From Faecalibacterium sp. CAG:74 (GTDB lineage Bacteria > Bacillota > Clostridia > Christensenellales > Aristaeellaceae): a stretch of DNA of 8,920 nucleotides. The stretch covers positions 52,509 through 61,428 of the forward strand of contig FR899865.1 in assembly GCA_000437595.1 (NCBI GenBank), in the 5' to 3' direction. A model generated the notes under the pieces. The model saw only the letters and a program-made list of their open reading frames with translations, ran no database searches and was not told where the DNA came from. The position numbers and the translations under genes were made by a program. Within the stretch, counting starts at the first letter, position 1; each line of letters starts with the position of its first letter. Below, one piece after another: positions 1 through 7,000 of this stretch.

Positions 1-24
1 ATGAGGGGCTTATCAGAAGCAAGG

Positions 25-53
25 CTGCCTGCCGAGTGCGGGCAGTCTTTTTT
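25..53 (+). terminator. Intrinsic terminator of an upstream gene
   Basis: An 8-bp stem, CTGCCTGC (25-32) with GCGGGCAG (38-45) and one G-T wobble, closes a 5-nt loop and is followed directly by TCTTTTTT (46-53). This is the standard Rho-independent layout. The gene it serves lies outside the window. Confidence 0.75.
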
Positions 54-158
54 GCTGCCCGGACGGAGCAAGCAGCGGAATCCTCTTGTGAAGTTCCACA
101 ACAATTTGGGATGCTTTTGTTAGGAATGCCAAAATTATATTATTCAAAAAGAGAACGC
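54..158. other. Leader region with no gene
   Basis: I see no gene here. The first half is GC-rich with only 5-bp inverted repeats, for example GCTGC at 54-58 with GCAGC at 72-76. The stretch 129-152 is AT-rich and sits immediately upstream of the -35 box at 159, where it could act as an UP element. Confidence 0.4.
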
Positions 159-186
159 TTGAGTTTTTTTGAGGGGAGGGTAGAAT
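159..186 (+). promoter_or_regulatory. Sigma-A type promoter of the TM2 gene
   Basis: The -35 box TTGAGT (159-164) matches consensus at 4 of 6 positions. It is separated by 16 bp from the -10 box TAGAAT (181-186), which matches 5 of 6. Transcription would start near 193, about 26 nt before the GTG start at 219. The AT-rich block upstream supports the call. Confidence 0.6.
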
Positions 187-218
187 GAAAGTAAGGAATC
201 ACGAGGGAGGGAAATGAC

Positions 219-612
219 GTGGAAATTCAAAGAAAAGGGCTGAATCGGGCATTTATCGTGCTGGCGGTGGTGCTTCGGCTGCTGGGCTTGATTCACGGGG
301 CTCTTCAGCGTTGACCGCTTCTACCTCGGCTACACGGCATTGGGCGTGTTGAAGCTGCTTACCGCGGGCGGCCTTGGCATTTGGGCACTGATTGACTTCA
401 TCCGAATCGGCGTTGATTCGCTCCGCCCGGCGGATGGTTCGCCGTGGGTGGAGGAAACGCGCGACGAGAACATCCGCAGCATCGCCGCGAATATGCAGAC
501 CATCGCCGAAAAGCTGGAGAAGCTGCAAGCACAGAACGGTCCGGCAGAAGCGGAAAAGCCGGAAGCGGACGGCGAAAATCAGGAGACACACAAGGTGTCG
601 CTGAAAAAATAA
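219..612 (+). pseudogene. TM2-domain membrane protein, interrupted by a +1 frameshift
   Basis: The start GTG (219) lies 7 nt after the strong Shine-Dalgarno GAGGGAGGG (203-211). The opening frame gives MEIQRKGLNRAF then a hydrophobic helix, but stops at TGA 312-314. The second half is in the +1 frame, with no nearby start of its own. It carries the TM2 signature DRFYLGY, a second hydrophobic segment, GGLGIWALIDFI, then a charged tail with a short coiled-coil-like stretch (IAEKLEKLQ) up to TAA 610-612. Removing one G from the GGGG run at 297-300 restores one 130-residue protein: helix, short loop with DRFYLG, second helix, soluble tail. This is normal TM2 architecture. TM2 proteins are small two-helix membrane proteins of mostly unknown role in bacteria. 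The break may be a real mutation, a sequencing or assembly indel in a homopolymer, or much less likely programmed frameshifting. Confidence 0.75.
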
Positions 613-634
613 CTTCCAATGGCAATAGCCGCAG

Positions 635-666
635 GGCTGTCAGGCGCAGGACGCTTGGCAGCCTTT
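635..666 (+). terminator. Terminator-like hairpin after the TM2 gene
   Basis: A 12-bp stem with two G-U pairs (635-646 with 652-663) closes the 5-nt loop CAGGA, 22 nt after the TM2 stop codon. It is followed by only three T residues, so it is a weak or processed terminator. It separates the TM2 unit from the promoter at 686. Confidence 0.5.
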
Positions 667-685
667 CGCGTGGGGAAAAATCCGC

Positions 686-714
686 TTGCAAACTGCGCGA
701 AAAACCAGTACAAT
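686..714 (+). promoter_or_regulatory. Sigma-A promoter of the L,D-transpeptidase gene
   Basis: TTGCAA (686-691), a 17-bp spacer and TACAAT (709-714) make a near-consensus promoter (4/6 and 5/6). The expected transcription start near 721 lies after the in-frame starts further upstream, so it decides for the start at 757 and leaves a leader of about 36 nt. Confidence 0.75.
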
Positions 715-756
715 AGAATCGTATCCCTGAATATCAGCATGAACGAGGTGCTTTTG

Positions 757-2499
757 ATGCCTTTGTGGAAACGAACGCTGGCGGCGCTCCTGCTGGCGGT
801 GATGATGATACTGCCCTTCGCGTCGGCGGAGGACGCGGGGGAGGCCGTGCCGGATGACAGCGTGGAGTGGACGGAGGGCGCGGCGAACATCACGCGCGAT
901 TTAACCCTGAATGATGAGGGCGACGACGTGTCCGCCCTGCAAACCGCGCTGACGGATTTGTGCTATTACAGCGGCGACGTGACCGGGCGCTATGGCGAGG
1001 CGACCAAAACCGCGGTGGAGGATTTCCAGCGAGATTTTGCCCTTGCGGTGACGGGCATGGCGGACAAAGCGACGCAGGAAGCCATCTATGCGGCGGATTA
1101 TCGCCCGCTGCGGCTGGGATGCGTGGGCGAGGACGTGCGGCAGGCGCAGATTCGCCTGATGGCGCTGGGCTACTACACGGGCAAGATTTCCGGGCGCTAT
1201 CTGCCCGCGACACAGGAAGCCATCCGCCTGTTCCAGACGGCGAACGCCCTGCCGATTACGGGCGAAGCGGACGTGCAGACGCTGGAACGCCTGTTCAGCG
1301 GCGATGCCATCAGCCGGGATTCGTCCGCCGCGGCGACGCCCACCCCTTCGCCCACGCCCGGAATGCACCTCTCGGATGAAACCACCACCCCGACGCCCGC
1401 GCCGACGGTGGCGTTCGTCAAGAAACTGCAATACAACAAGTCCAAGGGCGAAGAAGTCAAGCTCGTGCAGACCCGCCTGACGGAACTGGGGTACTATTCC
1501 GGCAACATCAGCGGCAATTTTCTGGGGCACACGCGCAACGCGGTGAAGGCATTCCAGCAGCAGAACGCGCTGAGCGTGGATGGCATCGTGGGCGAAAACA
1601 CATGGAACGCGCTGTTCAACGACCCGGATGTGCGTGCCGCGACCGATGATCCGAAGCCTACGCCCGAACCGACGCCTGTGCCGTTTGCCATCACGGTGGA
1701 CGTCAACAATCAGGTGACGACCGTCTACGGGCGCGACGAAAACGGCGATTACACCGTTGTTGTGCGGCAGATGCTCTGCTCCACCGGCACGCGCAAGAAT
1801 CCGTCGGATATCGGCACATTCACACTCAACGGGCGCACGGCGCGCTGGTGCTACTTCCCGGAGTGGGGCAGCCACGCGCAGTACTGGACGCGCATCAACT
1901 CGTCCATTGCGTTCCATTCCGTCATTTACAACACGGTCAACACCATGGATTTATCGGTCAAGTCCTACAAGAACCTCGGCAAGCGCGCGTCGCACGGGTG
2001 CATTCGCCTGACCGTTGCGGATGCGAAGTGGATTTACAACAACTGCGGGGCAGGGACGGTCGTTACGATTCGCGACGACATGCCCGCTGACCCGGAACTC
2101 CGCGCCGCGCTGAAGCTGCCCTCGCTGAACACGAAGAACATGCTGCCCTACGTCACGCCGCAGCCGACCGCAGAGCCGGATTATCGCGCCGGGACGATGC
2201 CGCCGCAGCCCTTCCGGACGCTGAAAGTGAACAGCTCCGGCGAGGATGTGTACTGGATGCAGCGGAAGCTGACGGATCTTGGCTACTATTCGGGCAAATG
2301 CTCCGGCACGTTCCTGGCGGGAACGCAGAACGCGGTGAAGGCGTTCCAGAAGGCGAACAGTTTGTCTGCGACGGGGACGGCGGATGTCAAGACGCTGAAG
2401 CTGCTGTATGCGGAGGAACTGTCGGCGACGCCCACGCCGGAGGTCACGGCGGATGACCGCACGCCGGAGCCGCTGCCGACGCCGGCGGCGGGGCAGTGA
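757..2499 (+). CDS. Exported L,D-transpeptidase (YkuD) with four peptidoglycan-binding domains
   Basis: Predicted to cross-link or remodel peptidoglycan outside the membrane, by attack of a catalytic cysteine on L,D bonds of stem peptides. The ATG at 757 follows GAGGTG (745-750) by 6 nt and opens a signal peptide (MPLWKR, hydrophobic core, cleavage near PFASA|ED at 24/25). The product is 580 residues. PG_binding_1-type repeats lie at about 49-110, 118-183, 224-287 and 489-552, each with the G.DV..LQ..L..LGYYSG..SG pattern and a (V/I)..FQ helix. The YkuD domain spans about 310-445. It has the active-site motif SHGCIRL (His413, Cys415, Arg417) and an upstream His387 in AFHSVIYN. Linkers rich in Thr-Pro join the domains. 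Family membership is firm. The exact substrate and cross-link type (3-3 bonds or protein attachment) are not readable from sequence. It is transcribed alone from its own promoter. The unusual point is a wall-binding repeat on both sides of the catalytic domain. Confidence 0.93.
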   Translation: MPLWKRTLAALLLAVMMILPFASAEDAGEAVPDDSVEWTEGAANITRDLTLNDEGDDVSALQTALTDLCYYSGDVTGRYGEATKTAVEDFQRDFALAVTGMADKATQEAIYAADYRPLRLGCVGEDVRQAQIRLMALGYYTGKISGRYLPATQEAIRLFQTANALPITGEADVQTLERLFSGDAISRDSSAAATPTPSPTPGMHLSDETTTPTPAPTVAFVKKLQYNKSKGEEVKLVQTRLTELGYYSGNISGNFLGHTRNAVKAFQQQNALSVDGIVGENTWNALFNDPDVRAATDDPKPTPEPTPVPFAITVDVNNQVTTVYGRDENGDYTVVVRQMLCSTGTRKNPSDIGTFTLNGRTARWCYFPEWGSHAQYWTRINSSIAFHSVIYNTVNTMDLSVKSYKNLGKRASHGCIRLTVADAKWIYNNCGAGTVVTIRDDMPADPELRAALKLPSLNTKNMLPYVTPQPTAEPDYRAGTMPPQPFRTLKVNSSGEDVYWMQRKLTDLGYYSGKCSGTFLAGTQNAVKAFQKANSLSATGTADVKTLKLLYAEELSATPTPEVTADDRTPEPLPTPAAGQ

Positions 2500-2516
2500 G
2501 ATTCCCTGCGGGCGTG

Positions 2517-2677
2517 ATACGATTTCCAGATTCACCTGCGCCATCTGCTTGCGCCTTTTCCCTTCTGGCGTCCGCTCATTCCACCTAGCGTAGCGCTGCT
2601 ACGCTGCGTTTCATTCACGTTAGCCAGAATGAAAAATTCGCGGCGCATCTTGGCGCATTCTTATCTGGAAATAGTAT
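2517..2677. repeat. 161-bp imperfect palindrome with nested inverted repeats
   Basis: The outer 15-nt arms differ at one base: ATAC-G-ATTTCCAGAT (2517-2531) and the complement of ATAC-T-ATTTCCAGAT (2663-2677). Moving inward, both arms carry two TGCGCC motifs (2537-2542 and 2550-2555 on the left; as GGCGCA at 2642-2647 and 2652-2657 on the right), then TTCTGGC (2563-2569) with GCCAGAA (2623-2629). The centre is a perfect 8-bp hairpin, AGCGTAGC (2587-2594) with GCTACGCT (2598-2605). About two thirds of arm positions pair by my manual alignment. It lies 17 nt after the L,D-transpeptidase stop. It could be a MITE- or REP-like dispersed element or a long 3'-UTR hairpin. I see no transposase and no clear target-site duplication. 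Confidence 0.7.
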
Positions 2678-2698
2678 GAAATCCTGCGCGGCGAATTT
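2634..2698. repeat. Inverted repeat overlapping the right arm of the palindrome
   Basis: AAATTCGCGGCGCA (2634-2647) pairs with TGCGCGGCGAATTT (2685-2698) at 13 of 14 positions across a 37-nt loop. It shares its left arm with the right arm of the 161-bp palindrome, so the two folds are mutually exclusive in RNA. A third copy of the ATACTATTTYCA motif lies on the minus strand just outside, at 2709-2693. Confidence 0.55.
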
Positions 2699-2717
2699 GA
2701 AAATAGTATAAAAATAG

Positions 2718-2754
2718 AACGCGCTCGTCAGCGGAAAGGCTGGCGGGCGCGTTT
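2718..2754. terminator. Intergenic terminator hairpin, possibly bidirectional
   Basis: A 15-bp stem (2718-2732 with 2739-2753, two G-U pairs on the plus strand) closes the 6-nt loop GGAAAG. On the plus strand it is followed only by scattered T residues (GTTTGCATTT). On the minus strand the stem has two mismatches but is followed by CTATTTTTATAC, a better U-rich tail. It sits between the convergent L,D-transpeptidase and zinc-ribbon genes and probably serves both, mainly the minus-strand cluster. Confidence 0.6.
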
Positions 2755-2762
2755 GCATTTGC

Positions 2763-2791
2763 GCACAATTGACAATGCTTGAAAATTGTGC
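2763..2791. promoter_or_regulatory. Operator-like dyad inside the 2769-2797 promoter
   Basis: GCACAATT (2763-2770) and its exact complement AATTGTGC (2784-2791) are separated by 13 bp. Half-site centres are 21 bp apart, two helical turns. The dyad covers the -35 box and the spacer up to the base before the -10 box. A bound repressor would therefore block polymerase. It lies upstream of the start point, so it cannot act as an RNA hairpin of that promoter's transcript. Confidence 0.45.
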
Positions 2792-2797
2792 TATAAT
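2769..2797 (+). promoter_or_regulatory. Perfect consensus sigma-A promoter pointing into the antisense strand
   Basis: TTGACA (2769-2774), a spacer of exactly 17 bp, and TATAAT (2792-2797) match the consensus at 12 of 12 positions. Transcription would start near 2804 on the plus strand. No supported plus-strand gene follows. The transcript would run antisense into the 3' end of the zinc-ribbon gene (2858-3373). It may make an antisense or non-coding RNA, or be left over from a lost gene. Confidence 0.7.
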
Positions 2798-2857
2798 CCC
2801 CGGCTTGGCGCAGAAATCGGCCGTTTTCTTGCTGTCATGAACGCCGGGGGCTGGCTG

Positions 2858-3373
2858 TCATTTTGCGTACGGCTGACCGCAGTATGTGCAGCGTGGCGCG
2901 CTGCCGCGTCGGCCGCTGTTCTTCGCGCCGCAGCCGGGGCAGATCCACTGCACGAATGTGCCCTCCGGCGTGTACAGCGCAACCGTGCGCGTCGCAGCGT
3001 TAATCTGCAGGTTTTGCAGGTATCCCGTGCCGATGAGCGATCTAAGCTGCTCAAGGGCTCTGCTGGAGGAGAGAACCGTGCCCAGCTGGTCAAAGGTCAG
3101 GCTTTCTTCGGTCAGCGGGAGCAGCGCGCCTGCGATACGGCGCGCGCAGGCTCTGCGGTATGCATGGCGAAGAATGCGAAAGACAGGCGTTATGAGCGCA
3201 GCAAATAGGAAAATACCCATCACGCCGGACAGCGTTTTCCCCTGTGAAAACATCGTTATCGTCGCGGAGACAGTCGCCACCGCAAAAATGGCACAGACCA
3301 GCACAACGGGAATATCCGTTTTTTTCTTGGCGACAGCCTCTGCGCTCAAGTATGGATTGGTGATGTTTGTCAT
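2858..3373 (-). CDS. Two-TM membrane protein with C-terminal zinc ribbon
   Basis: I do not recognise a named family. The product is 171 residues. A short N-terminal cytoplasm-like segment (MTNITNPYLSAEAVAKKK) is followed by two hydrophobic helices at about 21-42 and 47-66, then a basic stretch (RHAYRRACARR). A soluble region at about 85-135 has a helix-turn pattern (DQLGTVLSSSRALEQLRSLI) like the small winged-helix segments seen beside zinc ribbons in clostridial membrane proteins. It ends with a zinc ribbon, CPGC at 145-148 and CTYC at 162-165. The start ATG overlaps the stop of the upstream YbjN-like gene as ATGA, so the two are probably translationally coupled; no strong ribosome binding site is seen. 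It is the last gene of the minus-strand cluster. Function unknown. Confidence 0.85.
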   Translation of the reverse strand: MTNITNPYLSAEAVAKKKTDIPVVLVCAIFAVATVSATITMFSQGKTLSGVMGIFLFAALITPVFRILRHAYRRACARRIAGALLPLTEESLTFDQLGTVLSSSRALEQLRSLIGTGYLQNLQINAATRTVALYTPEGTFVQWICPGCGAKNSGRRGSAPRCTYCGQPYAK

Positions 3374-3915
3374 TGCGCGTCTACCGCCGCCTGACAGGTT
3401 TCAAATGCTTCGTAGGGATCGCCGCCGCTTAGTACCGCCACGATGCCGTCGCCGTAATCTTCCATATAGCTGTGCGGCATGGCGAACAGGTAGAACAGCT
3501 CGTTCTCACCGGGGAGAACGTCCTCCACCAGGTTGCAGGAGCGGCAGGAGATATAGAATTCGTCTCCATCCAGATCGAGGCGGAACTGCGCATAGTAGAT
3601 CTCGTTGTTGACCAGCGTGGTGAACACGGCCATCTTTTCAAAGACCTCCCGGGTTCCGTGAAGCGGCGCGTCCACGGACACGGACAGCATATCATCGTAG
3701 ATATAAACGGTTATAAAGGCGTATTCCATTGAGTTATCGACGGAAAAGGGCACGGTGAAGGTATAGTCGTCATATTCATAGGGAAATTCATTTTCTTCCA
3801 GAAAATTCTTCACCAGACTGGCCATTTGATCCTCTTTGCTCGTCGGAACAGAATCGGCGAAGGCTACGGAAAACATCAGCAGTGCGGTCAACAGGAAAAC
3901 GATTATTTTCTTCAT
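3370..3915 (-). CDS. Exported YbjN-like protein
   Basis: The product is 181 residues with a signal peptide (MKKIIVFLL, cleavage near AFA|DS at 20/21). The start at 3915 is chosen because AGGAGG (3931-3926) lies 10 nt upstream. A longer in-frame reading to 3999 would put residues in front of the signal peptide. The mature part follows the YbjN fold pattern: an N-terminal helix (DQMASLVKNFLEEN), a beta-rich middle, a central helix with LVNNEIYYAQFRLDLDGDEFYI, and a C-terminal helix. YbjN-type domains are often cytoplasmic and linked to regulation or chaperone-like binding, so an exported copy is somewhat unusual. It contains CRSC (Cys124, Cys127) and Cys174, which could form a disulfide outside the cell. 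It sits 96 nt after the LRR gene and overlaps the zinc-ribbon gene by 4 nt. The YbjN call rests on pattern similarity only. Confidence 0.8.
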   Translation of the reverse strand: MKKIIVFLLTALLMFSVAFADSVPTSKEDQMASLVKNFLEENEFPYEYDDYTFTVPFSVDNSMEYAFITVYIYDDMLSVSVDAPLHGTREVFEKMAVFTTLVNNEIYYAQFRLDLDGDEFYISCRSCNLVEDVLPGENELFYLFAMPHSYMEDYGDGIVAVLSGGDPYEAFETCQAAVDAQ

Positions 3916-3929
3916 GGGGGAAAATCCTC

Positions 3930-3957
3930 CTCTTTTTGTTTGATCAATGAAAAAGAG
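3930..3957 (-). promoter_or_regulatory. AU-rich hairpin next to the YbjN ribosome binding site
   Basis: CTCTTTTT and AAAAAGAG form a perfect 8-bp stem (3950-3957 with 3930-3937) around a 12-nt loop. On the minus-strand RNA the 3' arm runs into the first three bases of the Shine-Dalgarno region of the YbjN gene, so folding could modestly reduce ribosome access. Thermodynamically it is weak. Confidence 0.3.
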
Positions 3958-4011
3958 ATGACGGTCGCTCGTTCCGCGTAGCACAGCGCAGTGCTTCATT
4001 CAGAAACGGCA

Positions 4012-7000
4012 TTATTTTGCGGATTCTTCCGGCGCAAAATGGATCAGCATAGAGCCGAAATAGTCCATATCGCAGCCTTTTTCCGTGGGCACGATGTACA
4101 GCGCCTGTGTGTAATAGTTGATGACAATGCCGTCGACCTCACCCGCTTCCGTGGGCACCTTGCCAAAGACCCATGTGAGACCGGGAATATCCGCGCCTGC
4201 TATGACCAATTTGACGGTGCCGTCCTCATGGAAGAGAAGGGAATACTCATAATTGCCCAGCTGCGCGGCGGTCATGTTGTAGCCGCTTACATCCGCGTCG
4301 GTCATGACGTACTTCTTTTCCAGCATAATTTCGGCGCCGGCGGCGGGTTCGGGCGTGACGGCGGGATTGAATTCCGCAGTTGGTTCGGCGGCCGCTTCGG
4401 GGGCATCGCCGGTACGCTCGTACCACAGGGTAAGGTCGCTCATTTCAAGGCTGAGCGTTCCATCCTCGCGCAGCGTGACGGCAGCCTCGCCGTTCAGGAT
4501 GGAGATGAGCAGCGTGAAATTGTCCATGCGGCAGGACAGACCGTCCAGCGTCGTACCATGCAGGGTCAGGTCGCAGACAGTGCCGTAAATAACCAGCGTA
4601 TCCCCCGCCATTTCAGCGGCTTCAGCGGGCAGTGTGATGCCGTCCGCTGTGACGCGCGCAAGCGTCCAGAAGCCCCTGAAATCGTCGATAATGGCGCTTT
4701 CGTTGATGCTCGGGACGGCCGCGCTTGAGGCTTGCGGCTTCTCGCGGCTGAACGCCATGGTCACGTCGTCCATGGAAACCGTGAGGAGCGCGTCCTGCAG
4801 CGTGAACGATATGCCGTCCGCCATGAGCATGCCGTCCTGCATGGCGCAATGGATGCTGTCCACGTCGCCGTTCGTGTTCATTTCAGCCGCGCCGTCCGCG
4901 CCGAGGGTGAAGGTCACATCCAGCCCCATGTCGGCCAGCGGATAGGGTGTGCCCCCTATCTCCATGCGCACGCCGTACCACACGCCCAGATATTCATCGG
5001 GAATGCCAGCGTTCTGCGCGACAGGTTCGGGAATGGGGGTGGGTTCAGGCGCAACTTCGGGTTCAGCCGCGACGAACGTGCCGGGCTGCGCGGGCGCGGC
5101 GGTTTCCACGCTCGCATCCAGCTTCAGGGTGGGGAGCAGCGCAGGCAAATCGGGCAGCGTGGGCTGCGCGTGGGCGCATGGCTCGGTGATTACGGTAACC
5201 TCGCTGCGGTTTTCGCTCCAGCTCTGGCAATTCTGAGCGTGCTTGATGTTTTCTTCACTCATGTCTTCGGGCACGCGCACGGTCAGCTTGGGCGCGACGT
5301 TCATCATCAGTCCCATGGGGGACGCGGTCAAATCGCAGCCGTCGAAGCAGATTTCGGCAAGGTTCGGGCAGTTGATGATGCAGTTTTCGCCGAAGTCCTT
5401 CATCTTGCTGGTGAAGTGCAGGCTGGTCAGGTTCTTGCATTCAGTAAACGCGCCGTATTCCACACGCTCTGCGTCGGCGACGAAGGAACTGAGGCCGGCA
5501 AAATTGAACGCCTGCTGGCCGATCCTTATGAGATGCTCGCCAAAGTACAGGTTGCCCAGCGGCCCGGCGCTGTCGAAGGCGTAGTTGTCGATTTCGCGCA
5601 CGCCGTTGACGAAGATTACGTTGTTCAGGCTCCGGCAGAGCATAAACTGATTGCCGCCGGTGCTCTCCAGGGGCGCGTAGCAGACGAAGGTCTCCAGCTG
5701 CTGGCAGTAGGCGAGCATCATGTCCGGCAGCTCTTTGATTGTTTCGGGCAGCACCAGCGTGCGCAGGCGCACCCACTCGGTACGGTCACTCGTCACAGAG
5801 GAATCTGTATAGTCATGGCACGCGTCAAAGGCGTTGTAGTTTTTGAAGCCTACCACGGTTACGCCGTTGATTTCGCGCGGCACGACCACATCCACGTCGG
5901 TTCCGATGTAGGCGGCGATCAGACCGGTATCCGGATCAAACTCAAAGTTCTCGGCGGGAGTTGGCTCGAAGGGCATCTTTACGAATTTGCTTACTTCGCC
6001 CTCGCGCAGCATGGGGTCGTACCACGGGCGCTGGAGCGTCTCGTTCCACGCGGCAAGCTGCTCATCGGTCGCGTCGGCGGGCAGACGCAGCTCGACGCTC
6101 GTGCCCTCGACGGCGGAAAGCGGGAAACTGCCGGCGGTGGGGATGACCATCTTCGTCAGCTTTGTGTTCGCGAAGGCTCTCTCGCCCACGGAAGCGGCCG
6201 CGTTCAGGCGCACGCGCTCCAGCGCGGAGCCTTCAAACGCGCCCGCGCCAATGGCGGTCACGTTCTGTATTTCGGCACTTGTCAGCGCAGTATTGGCAAA
6301 CGCGCCCGCGCCGATGGCGGTCACGTTCTGCATTTCGGCGGTTGTCAGCGCGGTATTGGCAAACGCGCTGTCGCCGATTTCGGTCACGCCCGCGCCCAGC
6401 GTGAGCACGGTCACGCCGCTGCCCTCAAACATATGCGCCGGGATTGCGCCGAATTCGACGGTCACGTCGCTCAAAGCGGGCAGATTTGCAAACACGCCTG
6501 CGGGGATGATTGCCGGATCGCACTGAATCACCAGCTTTTTCAGCCCTGTCAGACCGTCGAGCGCGCCTTCACCGATGGTGGTCAGCGAGTCGGGCAGGGT
6601 CAGGGCTTCCAGCTGCGTGCAGCCCGCGAACGCCCGCGCGCCGATGGTGGTCACGGAGTCGAACAGATCCACGTTCCGGAGGGAACTGTTCATGAAGGCC
6701 TCCGCGCCGATGGTGGTGAATTCGTCGTTGTGGGCGACGGAGAAGTATTCGATGGTCTGGCTGCCCTTGAACACACCGTCGCCCAGACCGACCACCGCCT
6801 CCTTTGAAACGGTGAGATGGGGGTGAATGCGCGTCCTTGTGCCGGTGTATTCGGTCAACACGCGGTTTTCGTACCGATACGCGCCCTTCTCAGGCGATTG
6901 GGCAGTCGGGTCCTGCGCGCGCCACACGCGGCAGGGAAGCCCCAGCGCGTCCACATACGCCTGCCACTGCTGCATCTCCTGACGAGTGCCGTGTGCGTTC

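Noticed and set aside
1..123. A 40-codon frame opening at position 1
   Set aside because: It runs through the terminator hairpin at 25-53, and no upstream ribosome binding site can be seen.
117..143. Alternative promoter TTGTTA with TATTAT
   Set aside because: The spacer is only 15 bp and a better promoter lies at 159-186.
619..756. N-terminal extension of the L,D-transpeptidase
   Set aside because: It would start upstream of the promoter at 686-714 and place residues in front of the signal peptide.
901..1917. A 338-codon minus-strand open frame
   Set aside because: Antisense shadow of the L,D-transpeptidase gene with Arg/His-rich composition. The plus strand has clear domains, a signal peptide and a promoter.
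2798..2849. Inverted repeat CCCCGGC/GCCGGGG as a terminator of the zinc-ribbon gene
   Set aside because: The loop is 38 nt and no T-run follows on the minus strand; the hairpin at 2718-2754 is a better terminator.
2786..3208. A 140-codon plus-strand frame beside the perfect promoter (internal ATG at 2837)
   Set aside because: The frame begins upstream of the expected transcription start, the internal ATG has no ribosome binding site, and the rest is antisense to the zinc-ribbon gene.
2886..3611. A 241-codon plus-strand frame
   Set aside because: Antisense to the zinc-ribbon and YbjN-like genes, Arg/Pro-rich, with no start signals.
3916..3999. N-terminal extension of the YbjN-like protein
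   Set aside because: It would bury the signal peptide and run through the ribosome binding site at 3931-3926.
4732..6807. A 691-codon plus-strand open frame
   Set aside because: It lies wholly antisense to the LRR gene, has a His/Arg/Gly-rich composition typical of a reverse-frame shadow, no ribosome binding site and no recognisable domain.
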